Shown piece by piece: positions 8,297 through 16,548 of a stretch of DNA of 64,000 nucleotides; position 1 is the first letter of the stretch, and every line of letters starts with the position of its first letter. The stretch is from Pseudomonas tolaasii NCPPB 2192. GTDB lineage: Bacteria > Pseudomonadota > Gammaproteobacteria > Pseudomonadales > Pseudomonadaceae. The DNA is taken from assembly GCF_002813445.1 (NCBI RefSeq), contig NZ_PHHD01000001.1, positions 2,542,001-2,606,000 of the forward strand, in the 5' to 3' direction. The notes beneath the pieces are model-generated. The model was not told the DNA's origin. It did not search any database and saw nothing but the letters and a program-made list of their open reading frames with translations. Position numbers and translations under genes: made by a program.

Positions 8297-9571
8297 TTAG
8301 ATCAACGGCTCGTCAGACTTCTTGTTCTTCCAGCCATCGTTGCCCGGCAGCAGCAGGTTCAAACCAATCGCTACCACCGCACACAGGGCGATGCCCTTGA
8401 GGCCGAAATCATCCGGGCCGGTGCCGGTGCCGACCAGCACGCCGCCAATCCCGAACACCAGCGTCACCGACACAATCACCAGGTTGCGCGCTTCACCCAG
8501 GTCGATCTTGTGGCGAATCAGCGTGTTCATGCCCACCGCTGCAATCGAGCCGAACAGCAGGCACAGAATCCCGCCCATCACCGGCACCGGAATGCTCTGC
8601 AGCAACGCGCCGAACTTGCCGATAAACGCCAGGCTGATGGCAAAGATGGCCGCCCAGGTCATGATTTTCGGGTTGTAGTTCTTGGTCAGCATTACTGCGC
8701 CCGTCACTTCGGCGTAGGTAGTGTTCGGCGGACCACCAAACAGGCCGGCGGCCGTGGTGGCGATGCCGTCGCCCAGCAGGGTGCGATGCAGGCCGGGCTT
8801 CTTCAGGTAGTCGCGACCGGTCACGCTGCCCACTGCAATTACACCGCCGATATGTTCGATCGCCGGGGCCAGGGCTACCGGGACGATAAACAAGATGGCC
8901 TGCCAGTTGAACTCCGGCGCGGTGAAGTGGGGCAGGGCGAACCAGGGCGCTGCGGCGATCTTCGCCGTGTCGACTACGCCGAAGTAGAACGACATGGCAA
9001 AACCCACCAGTACGCCGGAAATGATCGGCACCAGGCGGAAAATGCCTTTGCCGAACACGGCCACGATCAACGTGGTCAGCAGCGCCGGCATCGAAATCAT
9101 CATCGCCGTCTGGTAATGAATCAGCTCGCTGCCGTCGCCGGCTTTACCCATCGCCATGTTGGCGGCAATCGGTGCCATGGCCAGGCCGATGGAGATGATC
9201 ACCGGGCCGATCACCACCGGCGGCAGCAGCCGGTCGATGAAACCGGTGCCCTTGATCTTCACCGCCAGGCCCAGGAACGTGTAAACGAAACCGGCCGCCA
9301 TCACCCCGCCCATGGTCGCGGCGAGGCCGAACTGGCCCTTGGCGAGAATGATCGGGGTAATGAAGGCAAAGCTCGACGCCAGGAAAACCGGCACCTGCCG
9401 GCCTGTCACCAGCTGGAACAGCAACGTGCCCAGGCCTGCGGTAAACAGTGCAACGTTTGGATCAAGACCTGTGATCAGCGGCATCAACACCAGCGCGCCA
9501 AATGCCACGAAGAGCATTTGTGCGCCAGACAGGATCTGGCGCCAAAGCGGGTCGTTGAATTCATCCTGCAT
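8297..9571 (-). CDS. uraA: Uracil/xanthine permease-type transporter UraA
   Basis: NCS2-family proton symporter that imports uracil across the inner membrane. About 424 residues, strongly hydrophobic with an estimated 12-14 membrane segments. Family signatures include the PVFLASSFAFITPI segment near residue 65, the substrate-site region APAIEHIGGVIAVG near 235 and GGPPNTTYAEVTGAV near 285. A GTG at 9577 overlaps the upp stop, but the AGAAGGA ribosome binding site is spaced better for the ATG at 9571. It lies directly downstream of upp on the same strand, so uptake and phosphoribosylation of uracil are coupled. Confidence 0.94.
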   Translation of the reverse strand: MQDEFNDPLWRQILSGAQMLFVAFGALVLMPLITGLDPNVALFTAGLGTLLFQLVTGRQVPVFLASSFAFITPIILAKGQFGLAATMGGVMAAGFVYTFLGLAVKIKGTGFIDRLLPPVVIGPVIISIGLAMAPIAANMAMGKAGDGSELIHYQTAMMISMPALLTTLIVAVFGKGIFRLVPIISGVLVGFAMSFYFGVVDTAKIAAAPWFALPHFTAPEFNWQAILFIVPVALAPAIEHIGGVIAVGSVTGRDYLKKPGLHRTLLGDGIATTAAGLFGGPPNTTYAEVTGAVMLTKNYNPKIMTWAAIFAISLAFIGKFGALLQSIPVPVMGGILCLLFGSIAAVGMNTLIRHKIDLGEARNLVIVSVTLVFGIGGVLVGTGTGPDDFGLKGIALCAVVAIGLNLLLPGNDGWKNKKSDEPLI

Positions 9572-9573
9572 GT

Positions 9574-10212
9574 TCACGCGTCCTTCTGCTTGGTGCCGAA
9601 GATCTTGTCTCCGGCGTCGCCCAGGCCCGGGATGATGTAGCCGTGCTCGTTGAGTCGCTCATCGATGGACGCGGTGTAGATCTGCACGTCCGGGTGGGCC
9701 TTCTCGACGGTAGCGATGCCTTCGGGCGCGGCGACCAGCACCATGGCGCGGATGTCCCGGCAGCCGGCTTTTTTCAGCAGGTCGATGGTGGCAACCATGG
9801 AGCTGCCGGTGGCCAGCATCGGGTCGATGATCATCGCCAGGCGCTCGTCGATTTCCGGAACGAGTTTTTCCAGATACGTGTGGGCTTCCAGCGTCTCTTC
9901 ATTGCGGGCTACGCCCACGGCGCTGACCTTGGCGCCCGGGATCAGGCTGAGCACGCCTTCGAGCATGCCGATACCGGCGCGCAGGATAGGCACCACGGTG
10001 ATTTTCTTGCCGGCAATTTTTTCCACTTGAACGGGACCGGCCCAACCGGGGATCTCGTAGGTTTCAAGCGGCAAATCCTTGGTGGCTTCGTAAGTGAGCA
10101 GCGCTCCGACTTCCTGAGCAAGCTCACGGAAATTCTTGGTGCTGATGTCGGCACGGCGCATAAGGCCGAGTTTGTGTCGGATCAGCGGGTGGCGGATCTC
10201 GCGAGTGGGCAT
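9574..10212 (-). CDS. upp: Uracil phosphoribosyltransferase Upp
   Basis: Pyrimidine salvage enzyme making UMP from uracil and PRPP. The 212-residue protein has the type I PRTase PRPP loop DPMLATGSSMVATIDLL near residues 130-146 and the uracil-binding C-terminus IPGLGDAGDK. The frame is open further upstream to 10236, but the ATG at 10212 begins the family N-terminus MPTREIRHPLIRHK and has GGAG eight bases before it. Divergent from hpt, sharing a 164-base intergenic region. Confidence 0.97.
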   Translation of the reverse strand: MPTREIRHPLIRHKLGLMRRADISTKNFRELAQEVGALLTYEATKDLPLETYEIPGWAGPVQVEKIAGKKITVVPILRAGIGMLEGVLSLIPGAKVSAVGVARNEETLEAHTYLEKLVPEIDERLAMIIDPMLATGSSMVATIDLLKKAGCRDIRAMVLVAAPEGIATVEKAHPDVQIYTASIDERLNEHGYIIPGLGDAGDKIFGTKQKDA

Positions 10213-10376
10213 GGGAAAGGCTCCGGCGGCGGGCAAAAAAACCGGCCTAGATTAATCTATCCGAGGGTGTTGTCCTATAGACATCTAGTACGTTAGTCCA
10301 TTAAGGCTTGCCCGGAGCGCACGAGAAGCGTACCTTCGCCCGCTTTTCTTGCCACAGCACCCCCTTGGAGAGCGCC

Positions 10377-10934
10377 ATGTCCGCTGATCTTGAGCATATC
10401 CGTCAAATCATGCGTGAGGCTGACTGCCTGTACACCGAAGCGCAAGTCGAAGCAGCGATCGCCGAGGTCGGCGCACACATTACCCGCGAAATGGCCGACA
10501 CCAACCCGGTGGTCTTCTGTGTGATGAACGGTGGCCTGATCTTCGCCGGCAAATTGCTGACCCATCTGCAATTCCCGCTGGAAGCGTCCTACCTGCACGC
10601 CACGCGCTACCGCAATGAAACCAGCGGCGGCGACCTGTTCTGGAAAGCCAAGCCCGAAGTCTCGTTCATCGACCGCGACGTGCTGATCATCGACGACATT
10701 CTCGACGAAGGTCATACCCTGGGCGCGATCATCGACTTCTGCAAACACGCGGGTGCGCGTAAAGTGCACACCGCTGTGTTGATCGACAAAGACCACAACC
10801 GCAAAGCGCGCCCGGACCTGAAAGCCGATTACGTCGGCTTGCCCTGCATCGACCGTTACATCTTCGGTTATGGCATGGATTACAAAGGCTACTGGCGCAA
10901 CGCCAACGGTATCTACGCTGTTAAAGGGATGTAA
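10377..10934 (+). CDS. hpt: Hypoxanthine-guanine phosphoribosyltransferase
   Basis: Purine salvage enzyme converting hypoxanthine or guanine plus PRPP to IMP or GMP. The 185-residue protein has the PRPP-binding motif VLIIDDILDEGHTLGAI near residues 100-117 and an early flexible-loop region CVMNGGLIFAGKLL. GGAG at 10367-10370 precedes the ATG at 10377; the frame is open upstream to 10308 without a better start. A cupin gene follows after three bases, implying one transcript. Confidence 0.92.
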   Translation: MSADLEHIRQIMREADCLYTEAQVEAAIAEVGAHITREMADTNPVVFCVMNGGLIFAGKLLTHLQFPLEASYLHATRYRNETSGGDLFWKAKPEVSFIDRDVLIIDDILDEGHTLGAIIDFCKHAGARKVHTAVLIDKDHNRKARPDLKADYVGLPCIDRYIFGYGMDYKGYWRNANGIYAVKGM

Positions 10935-10937
10935 TTC

Positions 10938-11405
10938 ATGACCCGCTTTCTTGATCAGACGCTGTTTACCGAGTTGGCCGAGAAAGCGGCTGCCAGCCCC
11001 CGTGGCCGGCACCACCACAACTTCCATCAGATGGAAGAGCCGTGCCACCGCCTGGCCGTTGGCCTGCAACCCGACACCTACGTGCCACCCCATCGCCACC
11101 TGAGCGCCGACAAGGCGGAAACCCTGCTGGTGCTCAAAGGCAGCCTGGGCTTGCTGGTGTTCAGCGACACCGGCGAGGTGCTGGCCAAGCGCGTCATGCA
11201 GGCGGGCGGGGAATGCTCGGGTGTCGATCTGCCGCCAGGTGTGTTCCATGGCCTGGTGGTGCTCGAGCCCGACACCGTGATGTTCGAGTGCAAGGCCGGG
11301 CCCTACCGCGCAGTCGGCCCGGGCGAAATGGCTGAATGGGCGCCGCGCGAGGGCGATGCCGAAGTGGCGGAGTACCAGCGCTGGATGCTTGCCCAGTTCG
11401 ATTGA
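10938..11405 (+). CDS. WbuC-family cupin-fold metalloprotein
   Basis: A 155-residue protein of the WbuC cupin family. Visible features are the N-terminal RHHHNFHQMEEPCHRLAVG and the cupin metal motif PPHRHLSADKAETLLVLKG near residues 53-71, with a further conserved His in GVFHGLVVLEP (about 103). WbuC proteins are named from O-antigen loci, where their role is unclear; here the gene is tied to hpt (three-base gap), as part of a salvage block rather than a polysaccharide locus. I infer a small metal-binding enzyme or sensor and cannot name a substrate. Confidence 0.8.
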   Translation: MTRFLDQTLFTELAEKAAASPRGRHHHNFHQMEEPCHRLAVGLQPDTYVPPHRHLSADKAETLLVLKGSLGLLVFSDTGEVLAKRVMQAGGECSGVDLPPGVFHGLVVLEPDTVMFECKAGPYRAVGPGEMAEWAPREGDAEVAEYQRWMLAQFD

Positions 11406-11442
11406 GCTACAGTGCTCGGCCAGTCTTCCCACGGAGCGGCCC

Positions 11443-11928
11443 ATGAGCCTGTTGAAATGCATTTGCGCCGCCCTGGCGTTGACTCTCAGCCTGCCGCTGG
11501 CGGCTGCGCCGGCGGTGATGCACAGCCAGTTTTTGCCGCCGGACGATCTGACCCTGCGCGCCGAAACCCCTGACCAGCAACAATTGCTGCAAGTCACCGC
11601 GTACGCGGTGGTGGTGGGCAATCAGCGCCAATCCATGCAACAACCCATCCCGGTGACTTCGCCGCTGATCATCCGCCTCAAGGGCAAGCCCCTGAACAAA
11701 GGCGCGAGCATCGCCCAGGTGGTGCTCAACTTCGACGCCGAAAGCAAAAGCCTGAAAAAGCCCGCCTTTGATGACGCCAGCAAAACCCTGACCCTGTCCT
11801 ATCCGGTGGCGCAGTACCGTGTGATTGTTGACTTGCTGCGCAATGAAACCGTGTACGTACAGTTCCTGAGCTACGCTAATGGGCATATTTGGGCAGATCT
11901 GCATACCGGTGCCGTGCGCGCTAAATAG
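11443..11928 (+). CDS. Conserved hypothetical secreted protein
   Basis: A 161-residue protein with a clear signal peptide (about residues 1-22, MSLLKCICAALALTLSLPLA) and no lipobox, so probably periplasmic. The mature part has alternating hydrophobic and polar residues suggestive of a beta-rich domain, but no motif I recognise. GGAG lies eight bases before the ATG at 11443. It follows the hpt-cupin pair by 37 bases and could be co-transcribed. No function is proposed. Confidence 0.7.
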   Translation: MSLLKCICAALALTLSLPLAAAPAVMHSQFLPPDDLTLRAETPDQQQLLQVTAYAVVVGNQRQSMQQPIPVTSPLIIRLKGKPLNKGASIAQVVLNFDAESKSLKKPAFDDASKTLTLSYPVAQYRVIVDLLRNETVYVQFLSYANGHIWADLHTGAVRAK

Positions 11929-11948
11929 TGAGGCCACAGATAGCCTAA

Positions 11949-12037
11949 TGTGGGAGCTGGCTTGCCTGCGATGGCGGTGCATCAGTGACAATCAGGCCAA
12001 CTGATCCACCGCCATCGCAGGCAAGCCAGCTCCCACA
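11949..12037. repeat. REPIN, main family, extended arms
   Basis: Arms at 11949-11979 and 12007-12037 are perfectly complementary over 31 bases, longer than the 25-base arms at 8190, because the pairing continues through GGCGGTG/CACCGCC. The loop is 27 bases. It lies between two plus-strand genes. Confidence 0.9.
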
Positions 12038-12119
12038 GGCGTGTTTGGTTGTTTTCGAAGGTGGTGTCCGGCAGGTAGACTTCCAGTCCCGTGAAAATGT
12101 CTGCAGGCTGGAGTCGGTA

Positions 12120-12407
12120 ATGCGTAAAGATAAAAAACAGGTGATTGGCGACGAGATCGGCGACGATCAGATCAAGTTGTTCCTGGACTTCGAGCCGGTT
12201 GATGCGACTTCCCCGTCCCTGCACAAATTGATCAAGGCTTACCGTGGCCTGCGTATCGACGATTTCGAGCGCTTCCTGGGCTTTTTCAAGGACGCCGGCC
12301 TGGACCTCGACGGCAAGGACGAGCATGGCCAGACCTTCGTCGACCTGATCAAGGACCAGCGCAACGCGGACGAGTACATCGAACTGATCGAAAACGCTCG
12401 CGGCTGA
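12120..12407 (+). CDS. PA4642-family conserved protein
   Basis: A 95-residue acidic protein beginning MRKDKKQVIGDEIGDDQIKL, which I recognise as the Pseudomonas PA4642 type; its position beside mqo, hpt, upp and uraA matches the P. aeruginosa PA4640-PA4647 order as I recall it. No signal peptide or membrane segment is seen, so it is probably cytoplasmic. The latter half (FERFLGFFKDAGLDLDGKDE) is helical. The function is unknown. A strong hairpin terminator follows and is shared with convergent mqo. Confidence 0.78.
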   Translation: MRKDKKQVIGDEIGDDQIKLFLDFEPVDATSPSLHKLIKAYRGLRIDDFERFLGFFKDAGLDLDGKDEHGQTFVDLIKDQRNADEYIELIENARG

Positions 12408-12421
12408 TTTTCCGAGACTTA

Positions 12422-12462
12422 AAAAAACGCCCCGCTCTCAGGTTGAGAGCGGGGCGTTTTTT
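12422..12462. terminator. Bidirectional Rho-independent terminator
   Basis: A 14-base-pair GC-rich stem (ACGCCCCGCTCTCA and its complement) with a three-base loop is flanked by A residues on the left and T residues on the right. It sits between the convergent PA4642-type gene and mqo and can serve both. Confidence 0.92.
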
Positions 12463-12476
12463 ATTGCATCAAGGCC

Positions 12477-13985
12477 TCAAGCGTAGCTTTCAGTCTCGGC
12501 AGCAGGCGCAACCAGCTCCAGGCTGATGTTGTTCTGCGTGTTGATCTTGCGGTACAGCTCGGCATCCGTTTCCAGGACTTTTTCACGCGCCGGGAAGATC
12601 TCGTGCAGCTTGGCTGCCCACTCGCCCGCAGCTTTTGCCGGGAAGCACTTCTCGATCAGTTCCAGCATGATCGAAACGGTCACCGAAGCACCCGGGGACG
12701 CGCCCAGCAGCGCGGCCAGCGAGCCGTCCTTGGCCGCGACCAGTTCGGTGCCGAATTGCAGCACGCCGCCTTTTTTCGGGTCTTTCTTGATGATCTGCAC
12801 GCGCTGACCGGCCACTTCCAGACGCCAGTCTTCGGCTTTCGCTTCGGGGTAGAAACGGCGCAGGGACTCCAGACGTTGCTCCATGGACTGGCGCACTTCG
12901 CTGACGAGGTACTTGGTCAGGTCCATGTTGTCGCGCGCCACCGCCAGCATCGGGCCGATGTTGCCGGCGCGAATCGACATGGGCAGGTCAAGGAACGAGC
13001 CGTGCTTGAGGAACTTGGTGGTGAAACCGGCGTATGGCCCGAACAGCAGGGACTTCTTGCCATCCACCACGCGGGTGTCCAGGTGGGGCACCGACATCGG
13101 CGGCGAACCCACGGCGGCCTGGCTATAGACCTTGGCCTGGTGGTGCTTGACCACTTCCGGGTTGTCGCAACGCAGCCACTGGCCGCTGACCGGGAAGCCG
13201 CCAAACCCCTTGCTTTCTTCGATACCCGACGCTTGCAGCAGCGGCAGGGCCGCGCCACCGGCGCCGAGGAATACGAACTTGGCATCCACTTCACGGCTGT
13301 TGCCGCTGTTGACGTCCTTGATGCTCACGGTCCAGCCGGCACCGTTACGCTTCAAGCCGGTCACACGCTTGCAGTACTTGACCTGGGCGTCGGGCGAACT
13401 GGTCAGGTGGTTCAGCAGTTGATTGGTCAGTGCGCCGAAATTAACGTCGGTGCCGTTCATGACGCGGGTCGCCGCGATTTTTTCGTCGAGCGGGCGGCCC
13501 GGCATCATCAGCGGCATCCACTCGGCCATCTCGCTGCGGTCTTCGGTGTAGTGCATGTCCGAAAACGCGTGGTGCTGGCTGAGGGATTCAAAACGTTTCT
13601 TGAGGAAGGACACGCCTTTTTCGCCCTGCACGAAGCTCAGGTGCGGCACCGGGCTGATAAAGGATTTGGACGAGCCAAAGGTGCCTTTTTTGGTCAGGTA
13701 CGCCCAGAACTGCTTCGACACCTCGAACTGGGTGTTGATATGCACGGCTTTTTTGATATCGATGGAGCCTTCGGCGGCCTGGGGCGTGTAGTTCAGCTCA
13801 CACAGCCCGGCGTGGCCGGTACCGGCGTTGTTCCACGGGTTGGAACTTTCCGCGGCACCCGAATCCATCAGCTCAACGACTTCCAGCTTGAGGCCGGGGT
13901 CGAGCTCTTTGAGCAATACGGCCAGGGTGGCACTCATGATGCCGGCCCCTACCAGTACTACGTCGACTGCTTCGTTATGCGCCAT
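12477..13985 (-). CDS. mqo: Malate:quinone oxidoreductase
   Basis: Membrane-associated FAD enzyme oxidising malate to oxaloacetate and passing electrons to quinone, replacing or supplementing NAD malate dehydrogenase in the TCA cycle. The 502-residue protein starts with the FAD-binding Rossmann motif VDVVLVGAGIMSATLAVLL (about 8-26), followed by the MQO signature ESSNPWNNAGTGHAGLCELNYTP (about 46-68). Usual length. Pseudomonas often carries two copies; the surroundings here correspond to the PA4640 (mqoB) copy. Confidence 0.96.
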   Translation of the reverse strand: MAHNEAVDVVLVGAGIMSATLAVLLKELDPGLKLEVVELMDSGAAESSNPWNNAGTGHAGLCELNYTPQAAEGSIDIKKAVHINTQFEVSKQFWAYLTKKGTFGSSKSFISPVPHLSFVQGEKGVSFLKKRFESLSQHHAFSDMHYTEDRSEMAEWMPLMMPGRPLDEKIAATRVMNGTDVNFGALTNQLLNHLTSSPDAQVKYCKRVTGLKRNGAGWTVSIKDVNSGNSREVDAKFVFLGAGGAALPLLQASGIEESKGFGGFPVSGQWLRCDNPEVVKHHQAKVYSQAAVGSPPMSVPHLDTRVVDGKKSLLFGPYAGFTTKFLKHGSFLDLPMSIRAGNIGPMLAVARDNMDLTKYLVSEVRQSMEQRLESLRRFYPEAKAEDWRLEVAGQRVQIIKKDPKKGGVLQFGTELVAAKDGSLAALLGASPGASVTVSIMLELIEKCFPAKAAGEWAAKLHEIFPAREKVLETDAELYRKINTQNNISLELVAPAAETESYA

Positions 13986-14715
13986 TTAACGCGTCTCCAA
14001 AATCTGCAGCACCAAATTGACGGCATGGCTGCCAGGAGTGACGGGGCGGTTCACGTGTTGCCCCAGGTTACCCATGGCCAGGATCGCCATGTCCGGTTCT
14101 TCGCAATTTTTTTGCAACTTCAGCGCACGCTTCCTGCCGGGCTAATCTGCCTATGAACGCATTCATGGGCGCCTGTGGCAATTCGACTTATGGTCAAAGC
14201 GTGCAATTCGTGCAACCAAATCCGTAGCGGACAGGCTTCAAGCTCCGGTTTTTGAGGAGTACTCGGTCCTGTGTGGTTGGGCTGTTCCAGACGCTGATGG
14301 TGCTTGTACAAACGCCAAACTATTCATTTGCTCGCCACACTCTTGTGAAGTTGTGAAAACCCGTTTTTTCACGCTCTTTTGAAGACGTGAACCTCAAAAA
14401 AGGGCTGCCCCAGCCTGGCACCTGGCCCGCGACGCCTGCCGACACGCGGCAATACGGGCAAACAACACAAGTGGCCGAGCGCAATGGCAGCTCTGGCAGA
14501 TTCGGTAAAGAGGGAGGGTTTGCAATCAAAACAGCAAGCACGCCAGCTTCACTCGATCTGTGTGGGCGGCTCTCTGTGGGCGGTTGGGTGGCTAATGCCG
14601 AGGCATTAACGATGCTGCGAGGCCCGATCAGGAGACGTCCTTATAATCGGGGGGAGATTGTAGCGAAGAACGCCAGAGAAATGGGCGTGTTTTATGACTT
14701 TTATTAGTGCTTTGG
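13986..14715. other. 730-base region without a supported gene
   Basis: Only short open frames occur here (for example 14387-14707 plus and 14320-14541 minus); neither has family-like composition and they conflict with each other. The part next to 13985 should hold the mqo promoter. A small palindrome, ATGAA-CGCA-TTCAT, lies at 14153-14166 and could be an operator. No tRNA-like or terminator-like fold is evident. A small RNA cannot be excluded. Confidence 0.4.
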
Positions 14716-14949
14716 TCAGGAGGCCAACGCATGTTGCGGCTGCGCGTGAGCGACCTGCGTAATGACGCGGGCGCTGGACGGCAGCGGGCGGTGCATCCAG
14801 CCCAAATGAGCCTCGGTGACTTCCACCCAACCATCACCGACAGGCGGCAGGCCGCATTGCTTGAATGCCAGGCAGTGGCCGTGGTTGTCGAGCAGGGCAT
14901 AGTGGCGAAGGCGAGCGTTTGGCATGAACAGCGATTTGAGAAGGCGCAT
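14716..14949 (-). CDS. Small conserved hypothetical protein
   Basis: A 77-residue protein, MRLLKSLFMPNARLRHYALL..., with plausible codon use and a defined globular look (CLAFKQCGLPPVGDGWVEVTE, then LGWMHRPLPSSARV). I think it is a Pseudomonas-specific small protein, but this rests on composition and vague family memory. No signal peptide. An overlapping plus-strand frame (14707-14979) is less protein-like. The function is unknown. Confidence 0.55.
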   Translation of the reverse strand: MRLLKSLFMPNARLRHYALLDNHGHCLAFKQCGLPPVGDGWVEVTEAHLGWMHRPLPSSARVITQVAHAQPQHALAS

Positions 14950-15131
14950 GGCTTTGTACCTGTTACGTTACATGCTTGAAGGTTGCCAGTGTGCCATGAC
15001 ATTGAAATGACGGATTTATGCGAAATTGTAATTCGGCCGGCCCTTCAGCCGCCGTTCAGGATCGCTGGTGGCTGGCGCGCGTGCACCGTTATACTGGCGG
15101 CCTGTTTGCATCTAGTCCTGGAGAAATGAGT

Positions 15132-15716
15132 ATGTTGCAACGCCTGTTGTTCGGTTTGATCACTGTGACCAGTTTGACCCTGGTTGGCTGCGCCAACAGC
15201 CCGCAACAACTCAGCCCGCAACCGAAAGTCACCGCGCAGCTGGCGCCTGTCGGCCACGGCCAGCCGGTGTCGGTGCGTGTGGTGGACGGTCGCCCGTCGC
15301 CAACCCTGGGTTCCCGTGGCGGCCTGTACCCTGAAACCGCGCTGATTTCGGTGACGGGTCAGGACGTACTGCCCAAACTGCAGGCCCAGGCCGAAGCTGC
15401 CGTACGCCTGCTGGGCTTCACCCCGGCCAACTCGCCGGGCGCGCCACAGTTGACCATCACCCTGGCGGAACTGAAGTATCAGTCGCCCAAAGAAGGCCTG
15501 TACGTGACTGAAGCGTCCATCGGCGCCACGTTCAAGTCCGACGTCAGTGCCGGTACCCGTCGCTACAGCGGCCGCTACGGTGCTTCGCTGAACCAGCGCT
15601 TCGGTATGTCGCCGAATGAGGAAACCAATACCAAGCTCGTCAGCGACGTGTTGAGTGACGCGCTGACCCGCCTGTTCAAAGACCCGAGCATCGGTCAGTT
15701 GCTCAGCTCCCAGTAA
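15132..15716 (+). CDS. YajG-family lipoprotein
   Basis: A 194-residue protein with a lipoprotein signal peptide: MLQRLLFGLITVTSLTLVGC with the lipidated Cys at 20. The mature part has the YajG look, VSVRVVDGRPSPTLGSRGG near 54-72, then a mixed alpha/beta domain ending DALTRLFKDPSIGQLL. GGAG at 15120-15123 is eight bases before the ATG at 15132; an ATG at 15126 is too close. The frame is open upstream to 15018. The role of YajG is unknown; by its Asp after the Cys-Ala-Asn region I would not predict localisation. Confidence 0.8.
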   Translation: MLQRLLFGLITVTSLTLVGCANSPQQLSPQPKVTAQLAPVGHGQPVSVRVVDGRPSPTLGSRGGLYPETALISVTGQDVLPKLQAQAEAAVRLLGFTPANSPGAPQLTITLAELKYQSPKEGLYVTEASIGATFKSDVSAGTRRYSGRYGASLNQRFGMSPNEETNTKLVSDVLSDALTRLFKDPSIGQLLSSQ

Positions 15717-15727
15717 GCGTCAGCCAA

Positions 15728-15764
15728 CAAAAAACCGGGCTCAGTGATGAGCCCGGTTTTTTTG
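15728..15764. terminator. Bidirectional Rho-independent terminator
   Basis: A stem of ACCGGGCTCA and its complement TGAGCCCGGT around a GTGA loop is preceded by A residues and followed by seven T. It lies between the YajG-type gene and the convergent small gene at 15777-15986. Confidence 0.92.
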
Positions 15765-15776
15765 TGCCTGTAGCCT

Positions 15777-15986
15777 TCATGCAGCCGTTTCGACATAAAA
15801 GTCCAGCACACTCACCCCCGTGAGCAAGTCCAGCTCCGGCAGGTCGGCATGCTGATGCCCGCCGAGTGCGCAATACACCAACCAGTGGCGGTCCTGGACG
15901 TTGAAGGCAAGGCCTCCAACCAGTGCTTCCTGCTCATCGTTTTGGGCGATCAGGTACAGCCGATCCTGGTTTTGCGCGTGCAACAT
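15777..15986 (-). CDS. Small conserved hypothetical protein
   Basis: A 69-residue protein with a good ribosome binding site (GGGAG seven bases before the ATG at 15986) and its own position behind a bidirectional terminator. The sequence is acidic, rich in Leu and His (LVGGLAFNVQDRHWLVYCALGG), without signal peptide or membrane segment. I do not recognise a family. Confidence 0.65.
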   Translation of the reverse strand: MLHAQNQDRLYLIAQNDEQEALVGGLAFNVQDRHWLVYCALGGHQHADLPELDLLTGVSVLDFYVETAA

Positions 15987-16169
15987 GACAAGCTCCCGAG
16001 CGTTCGAAGGGCAACAGAGTGGCTTGTTAAGGTGACGTTCAGGTGACGCTGTAAATTACTGGATACATTAAGCGTACTTGGGGGACGGAGCTATTCAGGC
16101 GCAGGACGCCACTATCGTTCAGGTTTGTATCTGAATCGATACCAGAACACTGATTGACCGAGGTTTGCG

Positions 16170-16427
16170 ATGGCGATGCCCGCACTGCTCATTAACGCTG
16201 TAGCTTTATTGGTGGCCTGCCCGGGCGCAGCCCTGCTGTTTATCACCCGCCTGCGCGAGCAGCGCGCAATCGCCGACCTGACCGCCCAAAGCGAAGATCG
16301 CGCGATCGACCAACCCATGTTGTTTCTGGATGTGCGCATCGAACGAGCGCATCGACTGGCCTACCGCGTAGGGTTCGCCTGCCTCGGCCTGGCACTGGCC
16401 ACTTCCTGGCTCAGCACCCACCTCTAA
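16170..16427 (+). CDS. Small membrane protein, hypothetical
   Basis: An 85-residue protein with two predicted membrane helices, about residues 4-25 (LINAVALLVACPGAALLFI) and 64-82 (VGFACLGLALATSWL), joined by a charged cytoplasmic-looking linker (RLREQRAIADLTAQSEDRA). CGAGG lies a few bases before the ATG. No family assigned. It stands alone between a minus-strand gene and a REPIN. Confidence 0.65.
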   Translation: MAMPALLINAVALLVACPGAALLFITRLREQRAIADLTAQSEDRAIDQPMLFLDVRIERAHRLAYRVGFACLGLALATSWLSTHL

Positions 16428-16446
16428 ACAACCTCACCAAACAACT

Positions 16447-16533
16447 GTGGGAGCTGGCTTGCCTGCGATAGCGGTGGTTAAGTCACTGATGTGCTGAATG
16501 ACACATTGCTATCGCAGGCAAGCCAGCTCCCAC
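16447..16533. repeat. REPIN, main family
   Basis: Arms GTGGGAGCTGGCTTGCCTGC... at 16447-16472 and the reverse complement at 16508-16533 with a 35-base loop. It sits between the small membrane protein gene and the convergent acyltransferase gene. Confidence 0.9.
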
Positions 16534-16548
16534 CGTTTGATTCGGTGC

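Noticed and set aside
14153..14166. Palindrome ATGAACGCATTCAT as a defined operator
   Set aside because: Too short to assign to any regulator; recorded only as part of the gap.
14387..14707. A 106-residue plus-strand frame in the gap upstream of mqo
   Set aside because: Composition is Gly, Arg, Pro rich and no ribosome binding site or family resemblance is seen.
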